A stretch of DNA of 64,000 nt from Chryseobacterium indologenes. Its GTDB lineage: Bacteria; Bacteroidota; Bacteroidia; Flavobacteriales; Weeksellaceae. Position numbers and translations under genes: made by a program. This document shows positions 54,493-64,000 of this stretch, one piece after another. Position 1 is the first letter of the stretch. The number at the start of each line of letters is the position of its first letter. Under the pieces are notes generated by a model, which saw nothing but the letters and a program-made list of their open reading frames with translations, searched no databases and had not been told where the DNA came from. The stretch covers positions 1 through 64,000 of the forward strand of contig CP065590.1 in assembly GCA_016025055.1 (NCBI GenBank), written 5' to 3'.

Positions 54493-56028
54493 ATGAATAC
54501 ACTGATCAGGTTAGTTTTCGTATGGGTACTTTTTCCTACTACAATTATTGCCCAGGCTTTATCCCCAAATTACAACTACACTATTGATCTCATTCATCTG
54601 CCTGACGATGAAGTCAAAGTTTCATTTACTCCGCCTAAAAATAATCTTCAACAGGGAAAATTTGTGATCCCAAAACTCGTTCCCGGCTTTTATCAGGCCA
54701 TGAATTTCGGGCAATATGTCTCCGATCTGGTGGCCACTGATAAAAAAGGAAAAAAAATCATGACTGAGCGTTTAGATCAAAATAGCTGGATGGTTCATAA
54801 TCTCAAAAACGTCAATACCATTTCCTATAAGGTGTCTGACGGATGGGATTCTTTAGAAAAAGAAAGCCACGAAGCCAGATCTGCAGGCAGCACATTCATA
54901 AAAGACAGTGTTTTTGTCATCAATTACAATTCTCTGGTGGGTTATTTTGAGGAAATGAGAGATATTCCTTATCAGATCAATATTAAGAAAAATAGGGACT
55001 TCTATGCTTCTTCTGCACTGGATTACACACAGAAAGACAAACATACAGATATAGTATTGGCAAAGGATTACCGTCAACTGGTTGATTCTCCGGTAATGTA
55101 CTGCGTTCCTGATACTACCTGGATAAAAATAGGTCATACGGAGGTGCTTGTATCTTTCTATAACAAAAAGGAGAGGCATTATTCCCAAAAAATAGCACAG
55201 GAACTGGAAAATATTCTGAAAAACCAACAGGCTTATCTCGGAGGCTCATTGCCTGTTGATAAATATGCTTTTCTGATCTATTACGAATCCTCAAATGAAA
55301 AGGGGTTTTTAGGAGACGGGCTTGAGCATTCTCAATCTACTGTCTGCCTGTATCGTTCGGGAAATATGAATTTCCTTCCGATGGCCTTGCAAAGGGTAGC
55401 TTCCCACGAATTTTTTCATATTATCACTCCATTGAACATTCATTCGGAAGAAATTCAGCATTATGACTTTCTGAACCCTGTCATGTCTAAACACCTTTGG
55501 TTGTATGAGGGGATGACAGAATATGCAACCATCCATATGCCTGTAAAACAAAAAATGATCGGTCTCGGGGATTTTGAAAAAAGCCTTGAAGAAAAGATCA
55601 AAGGCATGAAGGGGTTTGATAACCATCTTTCTTTTACAGAGATCAGTAAGAATGCGATGCAAAGGCAGGATCAGTATATGAACTTTTATCAAAAAGGTCC
55701 ACTGCTGGGAATGTGTCTGGATATAAGACTCAGGGAGCTTTCGGGAGGAAAAATGGGAACTCAGGATCTGATGCTTCAGCTGATGAAAAAATATGGAGCA
55801 GGCAAGTATTTTAAAGATGATGATATATTTGATGAAATCACCAAAATGACATTCCCTGAAATACGTAGCTTTTTCCGTGATTATATTGAAGGCACCCAAC
55901 CCGTACCTTTGAAAGAATATCTGTCAAAAGTTGGGTTTACCTATGACGAAAACACCGGAAAAGTGGATCTTTTATCTCATCCGGATCAAAGGCAAGTGGC
56001 ATTAAGAAAAGTCTGGATCGGTCAGTAA
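54493..56028 (+). CDS. M61-family metallopeptidase (exported)
   Basis: This 511-residue protein has a signal peptide (MNTLIRLVFVWVLFPTTIIAQ), an N-terminal beta domain (NYNYTIDLIHLPDDEVKVSFTPP) and the zinc motif SHEFFHIITPLNIHSEEI with a downstream Glu (LWLYEGMTEY), as in glycyl aminopeptidase of M61. Many M61 peptidases end with a PDZ domain; here the C-terminus after residue 450 is short, so PDZ is apparently missing. The substrate is unknown. Confidence 0.85.
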   Translation: MNTLIRLVFVWVLFPTTIIAQALSPNYNYTIDLIHLPDDEVKVSFTPPKNNLQQGKFVIPKLVPGFYQAMNFGQYVSDLVATDKKGKKIMTERLDQNSWMVHNLKNVNTISYKVSDGWDSLEKESHEARSAGSTFIKDSVFVINYNSLVGYFEEMRDIPYQINIKKNRDFYASSALDYTQKDKHTDIVLAKDYRQLVDSPVMYCVPDTTWIKIGHTEVLVSFYNKKERHYSQKIAQELENILKNQQAYLGGSLPVDKYAFLIYYESSNEKGFLGDGLEHSQSTVCLYRSGNMNFLPMALQRVASHEFFHIITPLNIHSEEIQHYDFLNPVMSKHLWLYEGMTEYATIHMPVKQKMIGLGDFEKSLEEKIKGMKGFDNHLSFTEISKNAMQRQDQYMNFYQKGPLLGMCLDIRLRELSGGKMGTQDLMLQLMKKYGAGKYFKDDDIFDEITKMTFPEIRSFFRDYIEGTQPVPLKEYLSKVGFTYDENTGKVDLLSHPDQRQVALRKVWIGQ

Positions 56029-56080
56029 CTTTTGAATAAAACATTCTTAATTTTAAACATTTACCTAATATTTTTCTGGT

Positions 56081-57157
56081 ATGAAACGAAAACTTTCAGG
56101 TTTACTGTTGATCATCATTCAATTGGCCTATCCTCAGATACAAAACGTTGAACAAGCAATTGATTCCTGCATAATTAAAGATAATTTTAATGGTGCTGTC
56201 TTAGTCGCTCAAAATGGAAAGACCGAATTACTCAGGTATACAGGATTATCCAACAGGCATTACAATATCCCCTTTTCAGATGAAACCCTGTTTCATATTT
56301 TCTCCCTTACCAAAACTTTTACAGCTGCATTGATCATGCAACTTTATGAAAAGGGGAAAATTAATCTCGATGCTCCGATTTCTACCTATTACCCCGAGTA
56401 TAAAGGAGAAGCAGCAAAAAAGGTTACCATAAGAAATCTGCTTACCTACAGCAGTGGCAGGGATAATAAAGATATCAGCTCACCGGAACTTATCCATCAG
56501 GCCTATGATAATACCATCTGGAACCTTGATGATTTTATCACCACTTATCTTTCTGAAAAACTTATTGATAAGCCGGGAACAAAGTTCAGTTATAATAACG
56601 GTGACTTTATCCTTCTGAGAAAGATCATCGAAAAAATATGTCATCAACCTTTTGAAGAGGTGTTAAAGGAGCAGATACTCATCCCCCTGCACATGCAAAG
56701 TACAGGATTCCTTCATCATAATGATATTATCAGAAATATCGACGAAGGCTATACAGCAGACAATCCATCCGATCCGTTTGTCCTTCATATGCCTACAAAT
56801 ACCTATATTGATAATTTCTACTCAGCAGGGGCGATGTATTCTACTCCAAAGGATCTGCTCACCTTTGACCATGCAGTATTTAACGCTGACCTATTCAATA
56901 AAAAGACATTGGAAACCATGCTTACTGCAGATAAAAAACTGGAAGATACGGCATTGGGCTTTTGGGTATATCCTAAAAAATTCGGGTCAGTTAATACTTT
57001 GTTTGCAGAACGTCAGGGGGAAGGTTATGGCCATAGTGCCAATTGGGTACACCTGGTAGATAAAAACCTAACGGTAATTATCCTTTCCAATACCAAAGAT
57101 ATCAAATACCTGAATAAAATGAGAGAAAAGATAATCAATGCTTATTATGGACAGTAA
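56081..57157 (+). CDS. Class C beta-lactamase-related serine hydrolase (exported)
   Basis: This 358-residue protein has a signal peptide and the S-x-x-K motif FSLTKTF near residue 78, the YNN motif KFSYNNGDF near 172 and the third-box region HSANWVHL (about 325) in place of KTG. It belongs to the penicillin-binding/beta-lactamase superfamily with many esterases and peptidases. Beta-lactam hydrolysis is not indicated by sequence. It starts 52 bp after the M61 gene. Confidence 0.85.
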   Translation: MKRKLSGLLLIIIQLAYPQIQNVEQAIDSCIIKDNFNGAVLVAQNGKTELLRYTGLSNRHYNIPFSDETLFHIFSLTKTFTAALIMQLYEKGKINLDAPISTYYPEYKGEAAKKVTIRNLLTYSSGRDNKDISSPELIHQAYDNTIWNLDDFITTYLSEKLIDKPGTKFSYNNGDFILLRKIIEKICHQPFEEVLKEQILIPLHMQSTGFLHHNDIIRNIDEGYTADNPSDPFVLHMPTNTYIDNFYSAGAMYSTPKDLLTFDHAVFNADLFNKKTLETMLTADKKLEDTALGFWVYPKKFGSVNTLFAERQGEGYGHSANWVHLVDKNLTVIILSNTKDIKYLNKMREKIINAYYGQ

Positions 57158-57337
57158 GTTGTAAGCAACACTCTCCAATTCTCCTCTCAACCCTTTCACA
57201 CTCTCCCACTCTCAAAAACTAATCTTTCATCACACATACAATCTATAAATTTCTACTTTGGTACTTCTCAAAGCATTTCTGTTCAAAAACATTCACTGTT
57301 CATTGAAAAAGTTTTAATATATTTAAAAAAAAAATAG
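57158..57337. other. 180-bp intergenic region before the amino-sugar operon
   Basis: No gene is visible. The region is AT-rich with repeated CTCTCC-like segments after the hydrolase stop and a poly-A tract before the next start. Confidence 0.5.
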
Positions 57338-59623
<2,286 letters not shown>

Positions 59624-59633
<10 letters not shown>

Positions 59634-60658
59634 AAGATATTGTTACTCAATTTATCCATACAGAAAATTACAGTCTTTCTCCTATTACAGATGGACTGAT
59701 CAATACAACTTACCTTTTGGAAGACAGGGATCGGAGAGAAAAGTTTATCCTGCAAAAGATCAATGACAATGTTTTCAAACAGCCGCAGGTTGTTGTGAAA
59801 AATCATTTACTTATTAATGAACTTCTCCAATCCAATAATTATCAATTTCAGATTATAGAGATTATTCCTTCTCTTGACGGTAAACTTTTGGTAAAAGATT
59901 CAAATGGTCAGCCATGGCGTATGTTAAGTTATGTTGAAAACAGTATTACCTTTCTTACTGCTCCATCCTTACAAACTGCTTTTGAAGCAGCTAAAACTTT
60001 CAGCTATTTCCTTGCTACCATAAATACTGAAAAATTACCTGATATTGAAGATCCGCTTCCTGATTTTCTCAATTTTGAAAAAAGGATTACAGATTATAGA
60101 AATTCATTAAAAAATGCTGCTCCTCATTTAAAAGAAAACGCAAAGGCTGAAATTGAAATGACCAACCAGTTTCTTTCGTTGCCTGAACAATGGAAAGAAA
60201 TGGAAAGAAGTAAGCAGGTGCCCAAAAGAATTATCCATGCAGATGTAAAAATCAGCAATATCCTTTTCGATCAACATCATAATCCTCTGGCTGTGATTGA
60301 TTTGGACACCATGATGATTTCTACCATTTTATATGATTTTGGAACCATGGTCCAGTCTTATACCAATAAAACCAAAGAAGATGACGGAAGTGCCAGAAAC
60401 AATTTCAACCCTGAAATGTATGAAGCCGTAAAGGAAGGATTTTTATTCCATCTGAAAGATAAATTAACTCCAAAAGAATCTGAAAACCTGGACTATGCGG
60501 CACAGGTTGCCATTTATATCCAGGAAGTTCGTTTTTTAACCGATTATCTGAACGGAAGCACCTATTACTCTATCACACATCCTGAGCACAATCTGGATAG
60601 AACCAGGAATCAACTGGAACTGTTGAAAGGGTTGAGGGAATATTTAGAGGTTGAATAA
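59624..60658 (+). CDS. APH-family kinase, N-acetylhexosamine 1-kinase-like (NahK)
   Basis: This 344-residue phosphotransferase has the catalytic loop RIIHADVKISNILFD (HxDxxxxN) near residue 203 and the DxD metal site VIDLDTMM near 225. The N-terminal part (LSPITDGLINTTYLL) is the P-loop-like Ser/Gly region of the NahK type. With the neighbouring genes it suggests phosphorylation of GalNAc or GlcNAc to the 1-phosphate. The exact sugar is not known. Confidence 0.8.
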
Positions 60659-60859
60659 ATCACAAAAGTTTTTTGAACACTTAAGTTATTTAAGTGACAA
60701 GTTTACGCATAAAAAGTGCACTAAAGTTTCTTGAAAATCTCAGATTTTCTCTGGAATGAACTAAAGTATTTAAAAGAAATATGTATTATCAGTATTACTC
60801 TCTGGAAAATTAAAAACAAAATTCTGTAGTACCAGTTCAATCTCCAAGAGTTTATCATT

Positions 60860-61348
60860 TCAGAAAATCAAGAATCTTTGCCCAACCTTCAAGTTTTTTT
60901 CAAACGGAATGGTATATGCCGGGCTTGTTGATGGCAGTAAAAAAACCGGTAAGTTATTTTTCTTTCCTAACAGTTTGATCAGATTTTTATACGATTTCCC
61001 GCCATTACAAAACAGCGCTTTGATATTCGGATGTTTTTCAAGCAATTCAGCAATCTGGTTGGCTTCTTCATTTTTGATTTCCGAATCAAGGCTTCCTTTT
61101 CGTTCACAGGAATCAATAACGTCCCAAAGAGCGATGTGATGTTTCTTTATTGTTTCAATTCTCTGAGTATAGTCTTCTGTAAATTCTTCTTCCATCAATT
61201 CAAAGATAATCCGCCAGAATTTGTTCTGAGGATGGGCATAATATTGTTGTTTTTCCAGTGATTTACCGCCAGGAATGGAGCCCAGGATCAATATTTCAGA
61301 CTGAGAATCAATAATGGGAGGAAAAGAAAAAATACGGTTTTGCATCAT
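60860..61348 (-). CDS. DNA-deoxyinosine glycosylase (UDG superfamily)
   Basis: This 162-residue protein from ATG 61348 (a TTG at 61351 and an ATG at 61345 are alternatives) shows LGSIPGGKSL...QQYYAHPQNKFWRI (the UDG family 6/HDG motif with Asn in HPQNKFW) and the C-terminal LPSTSPA. It removes hypoxanthine (or uracil) from DNA. The region 60659-60859 upstream of its stop shows no gene. Confidence 0.85.
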   Translation of the reverse strand: MMQNRIFSFPPIIDSQSEILILGSIPGGKSLEKQQYYAHPQNKFWRIIFELMEEEFTEDYTQRIETIKKHHIALWDVIDSCERKGSLDSEIKNEEANQIAELLEKHPNIKALFCNGGKSYKNLIKLLGKKNNLPVFLLPSTSPAYTIPFEKNLKVGQRFLIF

Positions 61349-61392
61349 CAAATATATACATTTTGGCTAAAGCCATTGGAATTTTTTATAAT

Positions 61393-61416
61393 AAAAAAGC
61401 GGGCTAAAGCCCGCTT
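61393..61416 (-). terminator. Terminator of the S9 peptidase gene
   Basis: The 9-bp stem AAGCGGGCT / AGCCCGCTT (61397-61405, 61408-61416) with T-run on the minus strand is placed 13 bp after the stop at 61430. Confidence 0.75.
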
Positions 61417-61429
61417 CTATTGATATTTT

Positions 61430-63424
61430 TTATAATGTTTCTTTCAACCAGTCAAAGAATTCTCTCTGCCATACCAATCCGTTTTGTGGATGAAGTACCC
61501 AGTGATTCTCATTCGGGAAGTATACCAGTTTTGATTTTAAACCTCTTAGTTTTGCAGCCTGAAAAGCTTCCTGTCCTTGTTCGTAAGGCACACGGAAATC
61601 GATTCCTCCCTGAACAATCATGATAGGTTTATTCCATTTTTCCACGAAATTGCTTGGGTTGAATTCTGTATATGCTTTGGGTTGTGGCTTGTCCCAAGGA
61701 GAACCGATATCCCAGTTCGCAAACCAAAGCTCTTCAGTAGTCAGGTACCATGATTTCATATCAAATAATCCATCGTGGGCAATAAATGTTTTGAATCTGT
61801 TTTCGTGAATTCCTGCCAGCATAAATACACTATAACCTCCATAGCTGGCCCCTACTGCTGCTACTCTGTCACCGTCTACATAAGGTAATGTTTTAGCATA
61901 ATCTGTAGCGGCAAGATAATCTCTCATCGGCTGTCCGCCCCAGTCTTTTGAAATATCTTCGTTCCATTTGGTGCCCCATCCCGGCATACCTCTTCTGTTT
62001 GGAGCAACTACGATATAGTCATTGGCTGTCATTAAAGCGAAGTTCCATCTTACACTGAAATATTGTGTCAGTGCAGATTGTGGACCTCCCTGGCAGTAAA
62101 CCAATGTAGGATATTTTTTATTTGGATCGAAATTAGGCGGATAATGGAACCAAACTCCCATTTCTTTACCGTCGGAAGTTTTCACCATTTTAAGTTCAGA
62201 TTTTCCTTGAGCCAGCTTAGCATAAGTATCCTTATTGGCTTCAGTCACCTGCTTCATTTCTCCGTTTTTTAGGTTTACAGAGAATAATTCCGTAGCATGG
62301 TTTACGTCTGTTCTTCCTACTAAAAGAGAGGTCTTATTGTCGGTAAAAATTTCGTTAACATCGAAATCTCCTTTTGTAATCTGCTGCACTTTTGCTGATT
62401 TTGAATCAAGAGAAAAAAGTTGCTTTGTACCTCTGTGCGCTGCCGTAAAATAAATAGTTTTTGAATCTGCTCCCCAAAGAACATCTCCTGAAACGCTGTC
62501 ATCCCAGCCTGCGGTAAGGTTGGTTGTCTTTCCGGTTTTCCAATCCATGATTTTCACATCATTCTTATCCGCTTCATAGCCGTCTCTGGCCATACTCTGC
62601 CAGATCAGTGATTTACCATCCGGGCTGAACTTAGGATTGATATCGTACCCTTTATTCGGCTCAGTTAAGTTTTTGGTAACCCCTGAAGCCATATCATAGG
62701 CAAAAATATCCGTATTGGTACTTGTTGCATATTCTTTACCACTTTTAGGCTTTGTCACATACAGAAGCTGTGAGGAATCCGGACTCCAGATAAAGTCTTC
62801 TGCTCCACCGAAAGGTCTTTGAGGGGAATCCCATGTTTTTCCTTCCAGCAGATCTTTTGCAGCCTCAACTTTATCGGATGTATTGACTACAAACACGTGA
62901 TTGTATTTCCCTTCGTTGAAGTAATCCCAGTGTCTGTGGTTCAGATCTGTGTATACCTGTGCCGTTGTTTTAGGTGTATCGGCATATTTATCTTTGCCCA
63001 TTAACTTTTCAACCAAGACCTGCCTGCTGAAAGCAATTCTTTTACCATCCGGAGAAATAACTATATTGTCAACTTCACCGATCGTGTAAAACTCAGTCCA
63101 TGTTTTCCCTGCATCTTTGGAAAGATAAATTTTGTCTCCTTCCTGGGCATAAATTCCGTTTTTATCCCATTGGATCAGAGATTTTTTACCTAAATCAATT
63201 TTTGCAGACTGATTATTAAGAACATTCAGAAAATAGTTTTCACTTTTTGTTTTTTCTGTTTTCAGATCTACCTGTCCTACTTTGTAAATAAGGGAAGCCT
63301 GATCCGGTGAAACTGCCTGTACTCCCACTTTTTTCAAAGTCCAAAGAATTTCAGGCGTCATTACTTGTTGTGCATTCATTAAAAGCGGAGCTGCCAGCGC
63401 CAGCAGACTGTACTTAAGTTTCAT
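61430..63424 (-). CDS. S9-family (prolyl oligopeptidase/DPP-like) peptidase, exported
   Basis: This 664-residue protein has a signal peptide (MKLKYSLLALAAPLLMNAQQ), a WD40/beta-propeller-like N-terminal domain (about residues 30-400; for example DIFAYDMASGVTKNLTEPNKGYDINPKFSPDGK) and an alpha/beta-hydrolase domain with the nucleophile GASYGGYSV near residue 525. The acid and base are in GGIDFRVPYEQG and NENHWVLHP. It is probably a periplasmic peptidase that cleaves short peptides. It has its own terminator. Confidence 0.9.
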   Translation of the reverse strand: MKLKYSLLALAAPLLMNAQQVMTPEILWTLKKVGVQAVSPDQASLIYKVGQVDLKTEKTKSENYFLNVLNNQSAKIDLGKKSLIQWDKNGIYAQEGDKIYLSKDAGKTWTEFYTIGEVDNIVISPDGKRIAFSRQVLVEKLMGKDKYADTPKTTAQVYTDLNHRHWDYFNEGKYNHVFVVNTSDKVEAAKDLLEGKTWDSPQRPFGGAEDFIWSPDSSQLLYVTKPKSGKEYATSTNTDIFAYDMASGVTKNLTEPNKGYDINPKFSPDGKSLIWQSMARDGYEADKNDVKIMDWKTGKTTNLTAGWDDSVSGDVLWGADSKTIYFTAAHRGTKQLFSLDSKSAKVQQITKGDFDVNEIFTDNKTSLLVGRTDVNHATELFSVNLKNGEMKQVTEANKDTYAKLAQGKSELKMVKTSDGKEMGVWFHYPPNFDPNKKYPTLVYCQGGPQSALTQYFSVRWNFALMTANDYIVVAPNRRGMPGWGTKWNEDISKDWGGQPMRDYLAATDYAKTLPYVDGDRVAAVGASYGGYSVFMLAGIHENRFKTFIAHDGLFDMKSWYLTTEELWFANWDIGSPWDKPQPKAYTEFNPSNFVEKWNKPIMIVQGGIDFRVPYEQGQEAFQAAKLRGLKSKLVYFPNENHWVLHPQNGLVWQREFFDWLKETL

Positions 63425-63622
63425 ATGTTACTATTCATTTTTAGCGGAATGAGAGAATCCGCAGATTCCTTCATCCCTTTATTACATTCAAAGATTGCCA
63501 AAGTTAATATTTAAAATAAAAACAGCCGAAAGAATTAACATTTAAGTTTCCTAAAATTGAAATAAATATCATATTGATGGGTATATTTCAGTAATTTTAT
63601 AAAAAACTAAATTCCATTGACC

Positions 63623-64000
63623 ATGAAAAAAAATCTACTTTTAGCGTCTTGCTTTGTATCATCTTTTCTTTTTTCTCAAATCACAATGCTCCCCGCGGGA
63701 ACTCATTATTATGATCCTTACCAGGCTACTGTTTCGGGAAACGGAACGATTTATTATACTACAGACGGAAGTACACCAACACTCAATTCAAATTCAGCAA
63801 TCAACACCGTACAAGTTTCTATTGATCAGAATAAGGAAATCAAAGCATTCCTTGTTGACGGCCAGGGAAATTCTTCAGCTGTCATCGCTAAAAAATATCA
63901 CACGGGAGCTATTCCCGCCTCGGCTATTTATTTTAAAGCTCCTTCCACATGGACCTCGGGAAGTTGTGTCATGATTGATATGGTTCGTCCCAATTCCATT
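63623..64000 (+). CDS. Secreted protein with chitobiase-like and CBM26-like modules (3' end outside window)
   Basis: ATG 63623 opens MKKNLLLASCFVSSFLFSQ, a signal peptide, and the frame continues open to the window end. The following GNGTIYYTTDGSTPTLNSNS matches the chitobiase C-terminal-type repeat (CHB_HEX_C), and AIYFKAPSTWTSGSC resembles the start of a starch-binding CBM26-like module. A carbohydrate-active exported enzyme is likely. Only the first 126 codons are visible. Confidence 0.75.
   Translation, partial: MKKNLLLASCFVSSFLFSQITMLPAGTHYYDPYQATVSGNGTIYYTTDGSTPTLNSNSAINTVQVSIDQNKEIKAFLVDGQGNSSAVIAKKYHTGAIPASAIYFKAPSTWTSGSCVMIDMVRPNSI

Noticed and set aside
63654..63974. An ORF at the right end in frame 3
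   Set aside because: It is a shadow of the real secreted protein starting at 63623, which has a signal peptide and a recognisable chitobiase-like repeat.

Overview
The window looks like a chromosomal segment of a Bacteroidota bacterium of the Flavobacteriia, most probably Chryseobacterium-like (Weeksellaceae). The signs are AT-rich DNA, TAnnTTTG-type -7 promoter boxes, no obvious Shine-Dalgarno sites, RteC/MobB/MobC-type conjugative genes, and housekeeping genes of flavobacterial type. This assignment comes from gene content only; there is no rRNA or tRNA in the window.

Positions 1 to about 41,000 are the distal part of an integrative and conjugative element (ICE) of the CTnDOT/Bacteroidota type. 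Region A (1-3319) holds the mobilisation genes mobB (cut by the window start) and mobC. Region B (3469-14285) is a first metal block: an ArsR regulator, a MerTP-like mercury carrier, a GDCCVxC protein, a small unknown protein, a Fur/Zur-like regulator, a CzcA-TolC fusion with a CzcB/CusB adaptor, an ICMT-like methyltransferase and a Zn/Cd/Pb-type P1B-ATPase. Region C (15562-27413) is a copper block: an HMA-AraC fusion regulator, a CopA ATPase, a small HMA chaperone, a Cys-rich secreted protein, DUF3347 proteins, a CPH-type ATPase, DUF305, TRASH-like and haem-binding proteins, and a multicopper oxidase with an outer-membrane-like tail. Region C lies between two closely related rteC genes in the same orientation. 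Region D (28496-40802, minus strand) is the ICE core: rteC3, two excisionase-like HTH genes, a DUF3945 protein, topoisomerase III, an ORF6N protein, a DUF1896 protein and a very large methylase/helicase. The order HTH-HTH-DUF3945-TopB matches the xis2c-xis2d-orf3-exc operon of CTnDOT. No integrase is present; the ICE end probably lies near 40.8-41.2 kb.

Positions 41,230-64,000 are ordinary chromosome: a secreted bleomycin-hydrolase-type peptidase, an OYE reductase with a divergent HxlR regulator, an AhpD-like protein, a fused branched-chain 2-oxoacid dehydrogenase E1, a polyprenyl synthase, a sterol-desaturase-family hydroxylase, rlmN, queA, AIM24, an M61 peptidase, a class C serine hydrolase, a three-gene amino-sugar operon (GH109-like, nucleotidyltransferase, NahK-like kinase), a DNA-deoxyinosine glycosylase, an S9 peptidase and the start of a secreted CBM-type protein.

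The most striking observations are: (i) a shared 37-bp element placed exactly 25 bp before the -7 TTTG of both copA and the HMA chaperone, likely the target of the HMA-AraC regulator; (ii) a 40-bp perfect palindrome between rteC3 and the excision-like operon; (iii) 10-bp-phased GCC/GGC repeats in several ICE intergenic regions; (iv) the copper block bracketed by duplicated rteC genes; and (v) twelve single-base homopolymer indels that break otherwise intact genes in the first 27.5 kb, against only one in the rest.
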